Source: Bifidobacterium sp. ESL0704 (GTDB lineage: Bacteria; Actinomycetota; Actinomycetes; Actinomycetales; Bifidobacteriaceae). Taken from it: a DNA stretch of 64,000 nt. The notes below the pieces were generated by a model, which was not told the DNA's origin, made no database searches, and saw nothing but the letters and a program-made list of their open reading frames with translations. Shown here piece by piece: positions 1 through 7,656 of this stretch. How positions within the stretch are numbered: position 1 is the stretch's first letter; each line of letters opens with the position of its first letter. The translations under genes were made by a program, and so were the position numbers. Location: contig NZ_CP113929.1 of NCBI RefSeq assembly GCF_029392075.1, positions 372,001-436,000 of the forward strand. Reading direction: 5' to 3'.

Positions 1-1
1 C

Positions 2-478
2 GATGCCAAGGCTTTCGCCAGTTACGGCGCGGACGTCGGCGGTGACATCCCGGCGCGGGCCGAGTTCGTCGAAGCGTTGCGCCCGCTGTTGAACGAGTAC
101 GGCAACAATGCCGATTTCCATTTCGTCGCCTTCACCGATGACGAGACTGTCTATTCCCGTGAATTGGCGCCGCTTGCAGGCTTCTACCCGTCGTTCTATA
201 TCGGGGCGCCGTGGTGGTTCATCGACGCGCCGGATTCGATTTCGCGCTATTTCCACGCCGTCGTTCCGTATGCCGGATTTACGAAGCTTTCCGGGTTCAT
301 CGACGACACCCGCGCGATCTGCTCGATTCCTTCTCGCCACGACATGAACCGCAGGGTCACCGCAAGTTTTGTTTCCTCTCTGGTCTGCGACCGCCGCATC
401 TCCATGGACGAAGGGCTTGCGATCATGCACGATCAAGTATCCACCCAGCCAAAGCGAGTGTTCAAGATCGGGAGCTGA
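2..478 (+). CDS. uxaC: glucuronate isomerase, C-terminal part (cut by window start)
   Basis: The frame is open from base 2, so only the last 158 residues or so are present and the start lies outside the window. UxaC isomerises D-glucuronate to D-fructuronate (or galacturonate to tagaturonate) in the cytoplasm. The visible part carries the family's C-terminal features: a GAPWWF segment, then FTKLSGFIDDTR and an SIPSRHDMNRRV stretch, matching the WWF...D(S/T)R...RHxxxRR pattern of uronate isomerases. It lies 63 bp before a fructuronate reductase gene on the same strand and is the first step of the pathway continued by the next two genes. I am confident of the family; which uronate is preferred cannot be read from this fragment. 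Confidence 0.85.
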   Translation, partial: DAKAFASYGADVGGDIPARAEFVEALRPLLNEYGNNADFHFVAFTDDETVYSRELAPLAGFYPSFYIGAPWWFIDAPDSISRYFHAVVPYAGFTKLSGFIDDTRAICSIPSRHDMNRRVTASFVSSLVCDRRISMDEGLAIMHDQVSTQPKRVFKIGS

Positions 479-541
479 GCAGTAAGTCGAGCAACACGAA
501 ACAGCGTAATGCGTGACTGCGCATCAAGAAAAGGGGCAGTA

Positions 542-1960
542 ATGAAAGCAGATAGCGTTTCCATTCCTCAAATCAGCCGTGAACAGGACGGTCGTCCGGC
601 CGCGCCGGAAAAGATCATCCATCTGGGAATCGGCAATTTCACTCGTGCTCACCAAGCCTGGTACACCGAGCATGCGTCCGATGCCGCGCAATGGGGCATC
701 GCCGGTTTCACCGGTCGCGGGCCGCGGATGTCCGACTTGCTTGAGGCGCAGGAGTGCGTATACACCTTGATTACTTCCGGAAGGCAAGGCGACCAATTCG
801 AGGTCATCTCCTCGATTTCCTCCATGCACAGCGGCTCGGACACGGCGGCGTTGCGCGCCCGGTTCACCGATCCGGATATTGCCATCGTCACTTCCACGGT
901 CACCGAGGCGGGGTATAAACGTACCCACACTGGCGATTTGGATATCGCTGATCCCGATGTCGCGGCGGATCTGCGGGCGTTGAAAGCTGACCCGCTGGCG
1001 GACGGGCTCAAAACCGTGCCGGTGCGCATGGTCGCAGGCTTCCTGGCTCGCAGGTGTGCGGCGGCCGGCCCGATCACGGTATTGCCTTGCGATAACCTGG
1101 CAGGCAATGGTGCCGCGTTCCGCAAAGTCGTCGAACAGGCCATTGCGGAGGTCGATCCGTCATTGCTTGACTGGACGCGTTTGAACGTCTCATGGGCGAC
1201 CTCGATGGTCGACCGCATCACTCCTGCCACCACGCCGGGTGATATCGAGCAGGTTGAATGTGTGAAGGGCTGGCATGATGCGTCACCGGTACGTACCGAG
1301 CCGTTCCGCGAATGGGTGATTGCCGGGGACTTCCCGGCCGGACGCCCTGCCTGGGACGAGGCGGGCGCCGTCATCACCGGTGACGTCACGCCGTATGAGG
1401 AACGCAAGCTGTGGATGCTCAACGGATCCCACTCGACCCTGGCCTATTGCGGCTCGCTCTTTGGCTATAAGACCGTTGCCGATGCCGTCGCCGATCCGAC
1501 CTTGCGCCGGTGGGTCAATGAATGGTGGGATTTGGCCGGACGTTACATCAGCGTTCCCACCGACGAATACCGCAAGCAGCTGCTTGAACGTTTCGAAAAC
1601 CCGAATATTCGCCATTTGCTGATGCAGATCGCCTCCGACGGAAGCGAAAAGCTGCCGGTTCGCATCGTTCCTGCCGCACGAAAAGCGCTGAAAGACGGGG
1701 CGCCCATCGTTCCCGCCGCCCGCGCCATTGCGGCGTGGATATTGTTCCTCACGCGTTTCAGCGACCAGCTGGCCGATGTCAATAAAAGCAAGGTCGTCGC
1801 GTGCGCGAAAGCCTGCATAGCCGCGGATGGCAGTGTCGACAAAGGAGGCGTGAAATATGTGGTCACCTATCTTGACCGTTCCCTCGGCGGCTCCCCGTTG
1901 TTTGTCGATGAGGTGGTCAAGCAGCTGGACGAGGTGAGCAGGGCCGCGGCAAATCGATGA
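542..1960 (+). CDS. uxuB: D-fructuronate reductase / D-mannonate oxidoreductase (mannitol dehydrogenase family)
   Basis: This enzyme reduces D-fructuronate to D-mannonate with NAD(P)H, the step after UxaC. The protein of 472 residues has the long-chain mannitol dehydrogenase architecture: an N-terminal Rossmann domain with LGIGNFTRAHQAWY near residues 25-38, a central MVDRITPATTP motif, and the C-terminal catalytic K-x4-N-x2-H signature in KLWMLNGSHS. I chose ATG 542 because an AAAAGGGG ribosome site precedes it; an in-frame ATG at 509 has none. The family's usual GxFHRAHQ reads GNFTRAHQ here. It sits between uxaC and manD on the same strand. Related enzymes act on mannitol, tagaturonate or arabinitol, but the context favours fructuronate. 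Confidence 0.87.
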   Translation: MKADSVSIPQISREQDGRPAAPEKIIHLGIGNFTRAHQAWYTEHASDAAQWGIAGFTGRGPRMSDLLEAQECVYTLITSGRQGDQFEVISSISSMHSGSDTAALRARFTDPDIAIVTSTVTEAGYKRTHTGDLDIADPDVAADLRALKADPLADGLKTVPVRMVAGFLARRCAAAGPITVLPCDNLAGNGAAFRKVVEQAIAEVDPSLLDWTRLNVSWATSMVDRITPATTPGDIEQVECVKGWHDASPVRTEPFREWVIAGDFPAGRPAWDEAGAVITGDVTPYEERKLWMLNGSHSTLAYCGSLFGYKTVADAVADPTLRRWVNEWWDLAGRYISVPTDEYRKQLLERFENPNIRHLLMQIASDGSEKLPVRIVPAARKALKDGAPIVPAARAIAAWILFLTRFSDQLADVNKSKVVACAKACIAADGSVDKGGVKYVVTYLDRSLGGSPLFVDEVVKQLDEVSRAAANR

Positions 1961-2058
1961 ACAGGATGGCTGGTTTGCGAGAGCGCCGACGCGCCATCCG
2001 CGTGCTAGATGGATCTGTTTCGGGACTATTGCACAAATATGGTCATTTACATCGCCTT

Positions 2059-2100
2059 GGTGTACATATTTTTAGAATGTTCTGTGATTGTGTACATTTA
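2059..2100 (+). promoter_or_regulatory. two TGTACA-centred sites, possible operator pair upstream of manD
   Basis: The 304-bp gap between uxuB and manD is AT-rich in the middle. It contains two similar sites, GGTGTACATATTT and TTGTGTACATTTA, whose TGTACA cores lie at 2061-2066 and 2091-2096. They are exactly 30 bp apart, close to three helical turns. A GntR-type uronate regulator would be a plausible binder, but none is encoded in the window. Nothing else in the gap looks coding. Confidence 0.35.
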
Positions 2101-2264
2101 GGTCCGCTAACTGTCAACATCTCAGCACTATTGCTCAACGGGGTACAGATACACGGTCGGTTTCCGGCGAGGAGGTGGGCTGGTGTATCAAGCCTGCGAA
2201 CTGCGTCAATGAAACCGGTTGCATCAAACATCGAAGCATTTGAATAATAACGAAAGGAATCGAT

Positions 2265-3512
2265 ATGGCTATTGAAAAGGCCGAGGTATTCGTGACGAGC
2301 CCGGGACGTAATTTCGTCGTCCTCAAACTCACCACGACCGACGGAATTGTAGGTCTCGGCGATGCGACGCTCAACGGGCGCGAACTCGTTGCCGCGGAGT
2401 ACCTGAAGACCATCGCTCCTGCCCTGATCGGCAAGAACGAGGACAACATCGAGGACATGTGGCAGTACCTTTACAAGGGTGCCTATTGGAAGCGCGGACC
2501 GGTGACCATGGCCGCCATCTCCGCCGTCGACGTGGCACTGTGGGATATCAAGGGCAAGAAGCTGGGTGTTCCGGTCTACGACCTGTTGGGCGGCGCCTCG
2601 CGCAAGGGCATCCTCACCTATGCGCACGCCTCCGGCACTGACCTGCCGAGCCTCTACGACTCCATCGACATGTACCGCGATATGGGCTTCAAGGCCACGC
2701 GTATTCAGTACGCGCTGCCCGGCATCCCCTCGACCTACGGCGTCGCGGCTTCGGCCAACGCCCAGGCCGGTGAAGGCGAGAAGGGCGTGCGTTACGACTA
2801 CGAGCCCGCCCGCCGCACCAGCGTTCCGGTCGAAGAGGTGTGGGATGCCCGCACGTACCTCAACACCATCCCCGGCGTCTTCGAGGCGGTGCGCAACAAG
2901 TACGGCAAGGACCTGATCCTGCTGCACGATTCGCACCACCGTCTGCGCCCGATCGAGGCCGCCCGCTTCGGCAAGCTCCTCGAGCCCTACGACCTCTTCT
3001 GGATGGAAGACACCACGCCGGCCGAGGAGAACCAGCAGTTCCTGCGCATCGTGCGCGAGCACACCACCACCCCGATCGCCATCGGCGAGATCATCAACTC
3101 CTGGACCGATTACATCACCCTGATCGAGGAACAGTTGATCGACTACGTGCGTTCGGCCGTCACCCACACCGGCGGACTGACCCACATGAAGAAGCTCATG
3201 GCCTTCGCCGAGCTCTTCGGTGTCAAGTCCGGCTTCCATGGGCCCACCGATGTCTCGCCGGTTGGCATGGCCGCGAACCTGCACCTCGACCTTGCTATCC
3301 CGAACTTCGGCATCCAGGAGTACATGAAGCACAGCGACGAGACTCTCGAGGTCTTCCACACCTCCTACACCTTCAAGGACGGCTACCTGCACCCGGGCAA
3401 CAAGCCGGGCCTGGGCGTCGACTTCGACGAGAAGCTCGCTGCCAAGTACCCCTACCAGCCGGCTCCGCTGCCGGTTGACCGCTTGCTTGACGGCACCATG
3501 CACGAGTGGTGA
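2265..3512 (+). CDS. manD: D-mannonate dehydratase, enolase superfamily (ManD/RspA type)
   Basis: ManD dehydrates D-mannonate to 2-keto-3-deoxygluconate, the third step of glucuronate breakdown. The 415-residue protein is full length for the ManD branch of the enolase superfamily. It keeps the N-terminal capping region ([26 protein letters not shown]) and the barrel metal ligands: Asp in HDSHH, Glu in FWMEDTTP and Glu in AIGEIIN, with GGLTHMKK and [11 protein letters not shown] following. This is not the iron-dependent UxuA fold, so the pathway uses a non-homologous dehydratase. The ATG at 2265 follows AACGAAAGGAATCG. It is 304 bp downstream of uxuB with possible operators between, so it may have its own promoter. 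No KDG kinase or aldolase is visible nearby. Confidence 0.9.
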   Translation: MAIEKAEVFVTSPGRNFVVLKLTTTDGIVGLGDATLNGRELVAAEYLKTIAPALIGKNEDNIEDMWQYLYKGAYWKRGPVTMAAISAVDVALWDIKGKKLGVPVYDLLGGASRKGILTYAHASGTDLPSLYDSIDMYRDMGFKATRIQYALPGIPSTYGVAASANAQAGEGEKGVRYDYEPARRTSVPVEEVWDARTYLNTIPGVFEAVRNKYGKDLILLHDSHHRLRPIEAARFGKLLEPYDLFWMEDTTPAEENQQFLRIVREHTTTPIAIGEIINSWTDYITLIEEQLIDYVRSAVTHTGGLTHMKKLMAFAELFGVKSGFHGPTDVSPVGMAANLHLDLAIPNFGIQEYMKHSDETLEVFHTSYTFKDGYLHPGNKPGLGVDFDEKLAAKYPYQPAPLPVDRLLDGTMHEW

Positions 3513-3530
3513 TTTCTGCGCGTACCAAAT

Positions 3531-3573
3531 AAAGAGGGCCTGCCGAAACCTGAGTGTTTCGGCAGGCCTCTTT
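3531..3573 (+). terminator. intrinsic terminator after manD
   Basis: AAAGAGG plus CCTGCCGAAAC pairs with GTTTCGGCAGG plus CCTCTTT around a short loop, with one bulge. It lies 18 bp after the manD stop and 16 bp before the end of the convergent AbiEii gene, so it probably ends transcription from both sides. Confidence 0.8.
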
Positions 3574-3589
3574 CACTTGCCAATAATGT

Positions 3590-4453
3590 CTAAATTACTC
3601 CCAATATTGCCGTCAGCGCTTCGAGCACGGCAGCTTTTGCGTCTGTGAAGTCAATACGCTCGTCAAGCGGAATCTGGTCTTTGCTCATATTGTCATATTC
3701 TTCGTTGTATTGGCTGTTGTAGCCATCAAGATCCTGTTTTAGCGCAAGGAAGTCTGTCTTGGTGACATCGATATCTTTCATCATCGTTTTCAGAAAGACG
3801 ATTTGATCGGCTTGGATTATCTTGGTTTTGGTCTCAGGCCGTGTTTTAAGAATCGATGACATGTCGAAGAGATCTTTGGCCCTCAGCCCTTTCCCAGTGC
3901 TGACTTCGCGAGAATTCGTTTCCAGATAACTTGGGGTGTGCTGACACAAAGACAGCATTTTTTCGTAAATGATTCTGACCAGAGACGAAACCGCTATCTC
4001 AACGCCATCAGAGTTGATTTTATCTAGACAAAATAATCGGTTGTTCAAGGAAATCTCTATTTTGAGACTTTTCGTGTCTCCGAAACGGCGAATGGGTGTT
4101 TGTCGATTTTTGTTAGCCGATCGGTTTCTGTCGGCAACTCTGACAACTATCCTTGCGAGTTTCTTTTGTTCTGTTTTGATAGGAAGATAATCGAGTTTGG
4201 TGCTTCTGACCTCCATGCTGGAATCATTGAATTGTTCCTTCAAAGCATCGTCGATGAGGGCTCGTTCCGTTTCCGTAATTGAATTTTCTTCTACGTAAAG
4301 GTCGATGTCCTGAGACGCACGGTGGCTGACGTTATAGGCGATCAGTGCTTGGCCGCCGTGCAAGGCGATCCTGCCTGCGAACTCGTCTATCGAGAACAAG
4401 GCGGACAGGGCTTTGTCGATGATTTCTTGATTGGTCAGCGCTGCAGCAGTCAT
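3590..4453 (-). CDS. abiEii: AbiEii/AbiGii-type nucleotidyltransferase toxin
   Basis: This is the toxin half of a type IV toxin-antitoxin (AbiE) phage-defence pair. Family members are nucleotidyltransferases that block growth when the antitoxin is overcome. The N-terminal part has the nucleotidyltransferase motif: ALHGGQALIAYN followed by RASQDIDLYVEE (GG...DxDL) near residues 28-55, then a basic, lysine-rich middle and a helical C-terminus (287 residues). The frame is open further upstream to 4606, but ATG 4453 overlaps the stop of the antitoxin gene by four bases (ATGA), the usual translational coupling. Base composition is clearly poorer in G+C than the flanking sugar genes, which suggests horizontal acquisition. 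Which substrate it modifies is unknown. Confidence 0.82.
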   Translation of the reverse strand: MTAAALTNQEIIDKALSALFSIDEFAGRIALHGGQALIAYNVSHRASQDIDLYVEENSITETERALIDDALKEQFNDSSMEVRSTKLDYLPIKTEQKKLARIVVRVADRNRSANKNRQTPIRRFGDTKSLKIEISLNNRLFCLDKINSDGVEIAVSSLVRIIYEKMLSLCQHTPSYLETNSREVSTGKGLRAKDLFDMSSILKTRPETKTKIIQADQIVFLKTMMKDIDVTKTDFLALKQDLDGYNSQYNEEYDNMSKDQIPLDERIDFTDAKAAVLEALTAILGVI

Positions 4454-5400
4454 GAGACACTTAATCCTTTCGGATAGTAGATTCCGATATCGGGGTCGAA
4501 TACCTTGTCGCGCATGTTCTTTTGCAGATACATGTTGAATTTTTGTTTTTCGGGATCCAGTCTTGAGACGACGAGTTTTTTTTGTTGCTCGGAGTAGCCG
4601 GCGCAATCCATATAAAACAGGATGTTCTTGCCATATGGGAACAGGTATTCGCTATTGGTCAGCAATTGCGTCATCCTGAGTACCTTCAGCTTATCTTTTG
4701 CTCGCGCGAACGCATCCAGTACCTCTTGCGCTCCACCTGCATAGTCAGGTTTTACGGTGCACTCGATGAGTGTTTTTTCGATGCTGCTTATTGATATTCC
4801 TGACGGTGCGTACGGCATTTGTATTTCTGTAATACCTTTGTCTATAGTTGCGGATTGCTCTAACAAGTAGATTTCATACGGTTTGCCGTCATATTCGAAT
4901 GTGTATGTGTTATTGGTTATTTTTGCTGGAGCTGAAAAGGCCCGGTCGATTTGAGCTTGGGACAGCTGTTCGCTGCGCTTCCACGTCTTAGCCTTTGTTC
5001 TTTTCTTTTTGACATATATGGGTTTGGGAACATTCAAGGTCAGATCATTGAGATACAAAGCGGAATAATGGGAGATGTATGTGCGTCCGGAAAGCGAGAG
5101 GGCGATGGTGTATGGAGAAACCGATTCGTTTCTGGGAATCAGTCTGACAAGATCTGTCTCCTTATTTTTTTGGGTTATTCGTAATTCCTTAAACAGATTC
5201 GCTTCGGGAGAGACCAGATACTCTCTAAAATTTCCAAAAGATACTTTTTGCAAGAGAAATCCGCGTTTTTGAAGGTTATTATAAATTGCCCTAACTGCAG
5301 ACGCACTCAATACATTATTGAAAACGGCGCTTTCTTCTCTCACCGTATCGGATATTTCCTTGTGGCTTTTCCTTCTATAGAAAACGTATTGAGCAACCAT
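4450..5400 (-). CDS. abiEi: AbiEi-type antitoxin and transcriptional autoregulator
   Basis: AbiEi antitoxins join an N-terminal winged helix, which binds the operon's own promoter, to a C-terminal domain that counteracts AbiEii. Here the first 75 residues or so look like the winged helix (KEISDTV, SASAVRAIYNNLQKRGFL). The remainder has YISHYSALYLNDL and the typical SISSIEKTLIECTVKPDYAGG core (residues about 205-225). Length is 316 residues. It precedes the toxin with an ATGA overlap. The start has no Shine-Dalgarno sequence, but a good promoter ends right before it, so the message is probably leaderless. Large palindromes directly upstream fit autoregulation. The family call is firm; activity against phage is inference. 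Confidence 0.8.
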   Translation of the reverse strand: MVAQYVFYRRKSHKEISDTVREESAVFNNVLSASAVRAIYNNLQKRGFLLQKVSFGNFREYLVSPEANLFKELRITQKNKETDLVRLIPRNESVSPYTIALSLSGRTYISHYSALYLNDLTLNVPKPIYVKKKRTKAKTWKRSEQLSQAQIDRAFSAPAKITNNTYTFEYDGKPYEIYLLEQSATIDKGITEIQMPYAPSGISISSIEKTLIECTVKPDYAGGAQEVLDAFARAKDKLKVLRMTQLLTNSEYLFPYGKNILFYMDCAGYSEQQKKLVVSRLDPEKQKFNMYLQKNMRDKVFDPDIGIYYPKGLSVS

Positions 5401-5406
5401 TCTTTA

Positions 5407-5435
5407 ATATTATCTCACACGCCGTAATTTGACAA
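5407..5435 (-). promoter_or_regulatory. abiE promoter, predicted leaderless start
   Basis: On the minus strand TTGTCA (5435-5430) is separated by exactly 17 bp from TAATAT (5412-5407). The A of the abiEi ATG is at 5400, seven bases past the -10 box, so transcription should start at or next to the start codon. No ribosome site is present, which agrees with a leaderless mRNA. Confidence 0.6.
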
Positions 5436-5440
5436 ATTAT

Positions 5441-5480
5441 TATTTGATTGATAAAGTATTAATACTTTATCAATCAAATA
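5441..5480. repeat. 40-bp perfect palindrome, probable AbiEi operator 1
   Basis: Bases 5441-5460 are the exact reverse complement of 5461-5480. The centre reads ATAAAGTATTAATACTTTAT. It begins just upstream of the abiE -35 box. AbiEi antitoxins of other bacteria bind inverted repeats in their own promoters, so this is the likely operator. A perfect 40-bp palindrome could also extrude as a cruciform. Confidence 0.65.
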
Positions 5481-5495
5481 CATAATATAAATAGA

Positions 5496-5518
5496 GTGTG
5501 TTTTCATTGAAAACACAC
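5496..5518. repeat. inverted repeat between the two abiE operators
   Basis: GTGTGTTTTCA and its exact complement TGAAAACACAC flank a single T. It differs in sequence from the neighbouring ATAAAGTAT palindromes. It might bind a second regulator or be a remnant of the acquisition event. Confidence 0.5.
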
Positions 5519-5525
5519 CGATGAC

Positions 5526-5572
5526 TTGACAAATGATAATATTATATATAAAGTATAAATACTTTATATATC
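5526..5572. repeat. second abiE operator copy with its TTGACAAAT direct repeat
   Basis: ATAAAGTATAAATACTTTAT at 5548-5567 differs by one base from the core of the 40-bp palindrome. In both copies TTGACAAAT lies exactly 22 bp before the core (5429 and 5526). The whole 47-bp unit is thus repeated at a 97-bp interval. The arms here pair over 12 bp (5544-5555 with 5560-5571). Confidence 0.55.
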
Positions 5573-5612
5573 GCAACAATAATCAAAATATGAATAACTG
5601 AGACTTCATACG

Positions 5613-5652
5613 ACGAAGCGCCGGCCCTGAATTGGGGGAGGCGGCGCTTCGT
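5613..5652 (-). terminator. hairpin after the GH30 gene
   Basis: ACGAAGCGCCG pairs exactly with CGGCGCTTCGT across an 18-base loop, 18 bp beyond the GH30 stop. There is no good U-tract on the minus strand, so it may be a factor-assisted terminator or only an mRNA 3' end stabiliser. Confidence 0.5.
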
Positions 5653-5669
5653 GCTGTCAGCGGGTGAAA

Positions 5670-7271
5670 CTAGAAAATGCGCTCGTCGTGGTCGTCGGCG
5701 GGGTGCGGAGTGTAGATGATCTTGAAATCATCGTCCGCGGGGGTCTCGCTCACATTGATCGGCGAGTCTGACAAATGGAACGTCACGGTGCCGTAGGCCG
5801 GAACGGTGACATGACGCCAGGCCGCGCCTTCCCCGGCGAAGGTGAGTGCCGCTTCGATCGGTTCGCCGGTCGGGTTGTAGAGGAACCCGGCGAAGCCGCG
5901 ACCGTCCGGCTCGATGAACGCGACGGAACCCAGCCCGCCGTGCCGTCCGTCGCCGGTGTAGCTGGTCGACGCCACACGCCGCGAACCTGGGCGCACGTCC
6001 TGCCCGAAATTGCGCAGCATGAAGTACTCGAGGTTGCGCTTGACTTTGCCGGTGGCCGAATCGATGGTGATGACCCCGCGACGGCCGCGCGTCTTGGCGT
6101 AGCTCGGGAATCCCTGCTCGTCCAGCGCGATGTTCCACAGGTTGATCAGCCCGACATTGTTGCGCACCAGGCCGGTGCCGATCTCGCCGAACATCACGTG
6201 GCTGGCCTCGTCCACCGTTTCGTCGAGCATGCAGCGGCGCTCGCTCATGCAGGCCTTCCAGCCCGGGAACTGGCGGGTGCCGTTGAGCACCCACTTGGGT
6301 AGGCCGGAGTAGGTGTGGAAGGCGACGCCGGCGAAGCATTGGGCCTGGGCCGGGGTCATATAGTCGCTCACCGGGCGCTGGAAGAAGCGCAGCCCGTCGT
6401 CACCGAAATAGATCTCGACGTCGGGGAACGTCTCGTCAAGGCAAGGCCGCAGATATTCGCTGCCCCACTTTGTCAGTTCCTCGGGAGTCCAGATGGCCAT
6501 GGGCCACTGGGGGGAGTTGCCCGGCTCGTTCTGCATGGTCACCGAGGCGATGGGAATGCCGTAGCTGGCGTAGGCGGCGATGAACTTGACGAAATACTGC
6601 GCGTAGACGTAGTCGATGGTGTCTTGACGGCGGTAGCCGTTGCCGCAGAACTCCCCGAGGCGCAGCCTGCCGTCGCCTTCGAACTTGCGGTTGGTCTTCA
6701 TCCATGCCGGCGGGCTCCACGGCGAGGCCATCACTTTGACGGCCGGGTTGATGGCCATGATCTCCTGTAGCACCGGGATGACGTTTTTCAGGTCCTTGGT
6801 GGCGTCCGGAGCGCCGGGTTCGCCGGTGCCGATGGAGAAGTAGTCGAGGTTGCCGTCGGTGCCGACGCCTTCCGGCAGATCGTCGTAGCTGTAATACTTC
6901 TGGCTTGAGAAATCACAGGAGCCGATGGAGATGCGCACGCTGGAGAAGCCGCCCTGTGTCGGGCTAAACATCTCCTCGAGGATGGTGTGGCGCTGTTCGG
7001 CGTTCGTACTGTGCATCAGCAGCGAGGCGCTGGAATCGGTGATCGCCGCTCCCGCGCCTTCCCACATCTGGTATTGGCGCGTCGGGTCGATGACCACTTT
7101 GACTGCGGCACCGGGTTCGGCATTCGGCGCAGGTGGTTCAAGGCGCTGGCGTCGTTGGATCAGATCGCCGCTGGTCACTGTCCATAACTGATGCGTCGCT
7201 TGGCTTGTGTAGGAAGTGGAACCTTGTGGGTCCTGCGGTGCTGATTGATGGTGTTTCGTTGATGGTGTCAT
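5670..7271 (-). CDS. glycoside hydrolase family 30 enzyme, cytoplasmic
   Basis: GH30 enzymes are retaining beta-glycosidases of clan A; different subfamilies act on glucosides, xylosides, fucosides or beta-1,6-galactan. The barrel motifs are visible: WEGAGAAITDSSA (residues about 70-82), SPWSPPAWMK, the acid/base Glu249 in QNEP, FHTYSG, and a likely nucleophile Glu344 in CMSERR, 95 residues later, the usual spacing. A beta-sandwich with GFLYNPTGEP follows. There is no signal peptide (533 residues), so the substrate must be imported. AAAGGAG lies 10 bp before the ATG. It is divergent from an ABC transporter lipoprotein gene and probably co-regulated with it. The subfamily, and so the true substrate, is not settled from sequence. 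Confidence 0.82.
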   Translation of the reverse strand: MTPSTKHHQSAPQDPQGSTSYTSQATHQLWTVTSGDLIQRRQRLEPPAPNAEPGAAVKVVIDPTRQYQMWEGAGAAITDSSASLLMHSTNAEQRHTILEEMFSPTQGGFSSVRISIGSCDFSSQKYYSYDDLPEGVGTDGNLDYFSIGTGEPGAPDATKDLKNVIPVLQEIMAINPAVKVMASPWSPPAWMKTNRKFEGDGRLRLGEFCGNGYRRQDTIDYVYAQYFVKFIAAYASYGIPIASVTMQNEPGNSPQWPMAIWTPEELTKWGSEYLRPCLDETFPDVEIYFGDDGLRFFQRPVSDYMTPAQAQCFAGVAFHTYSGLPKWVLNGTRQFPGWKACMSERRCMLDETVDEASHVMFGEIGTGLVRNNVGLINLWNIALDEQGFPSYAKTRGRRGVITIDSATGKVKRNLEYFMLRNFGQDVRPGSRRVASTSYTGDGRHGGLGSVAFIEPDGRGFAGFLYNPTGEPIEAALTFAGEGAAWRHVTVPAYGTVTFHLSDSPINVSETPADDDFKIIYTPHPADDHDERIF

Positions 7272-7519
7272 GGACTGATACTCCTTTGCTACCTGTCCGT
7301 AGCTTCATTCTTCTCGGTAAGGGGAAGATCACCGGTCTGGGTCAACTCGATGTTGCTTCTTCGAGGCTTGAATCTTGTTGCCATCCCATGTCTTTGAGCC
7401 TAGCAGCGCACGGTGCTTGCCCGGGTGAAAAGAGCAGCTTGCTGAGAGATGAAAAATCGGTAATCTGCGGATTCCCGGTCTTTTCCGGTTAAACTGCTCA
7501 TGATAATGTTGAATCTTAT

Positions 7520-7559
7520 TTGACAAATAATGGCAACAAGGGCTTTCCGTGTTGCCATT
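7520..7559. promoter_or_regulatory. divergent control region with inverted repeat (GH30 / ABC lipoprotein)
   Basis: The 385-bp gap between the GH30 and lipoprotein starts has no gene. It holds an inverted repeat AATGGCAACA (7529-7538) and TGTTGCCATT (7550-7559) with an 11-bp centre. A further TTGTTGCCAT half-site lies at 7375-7384. A TTGACA at 7520 abuts the repeat. The repeat is the best operator candidate for this locus; the regulator is not in the window. Confidence 0.45.
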
Positions 7560-7656
7560 TGTGTACGCTCAAAATTGAAGGACGGCTGCGGGCTACACCA
7601 ATGTAGAACGTCAGTCCTTGCAATAGGCGAAGAAGCCTTGAAGAAAGGATTTGAAT

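Noticed and set aside
2043..3503. Long minus-strand frame opposite manD
   Set aside because: It is a codon-composition shadow of a clear plus-strand gene. Similar shadows opposite gltX (15906-17402), leuC (20788-22617), GH121 (53829-55037) and the second GH121 (62118-63884) were rejected for the same reason.
5441..5480. Transposon end or integration site near the AbiE genes
   Set aside because: No transposase, no matching inverted repeat at the other side and no target duplication seen; an operator explains the palindrome better.
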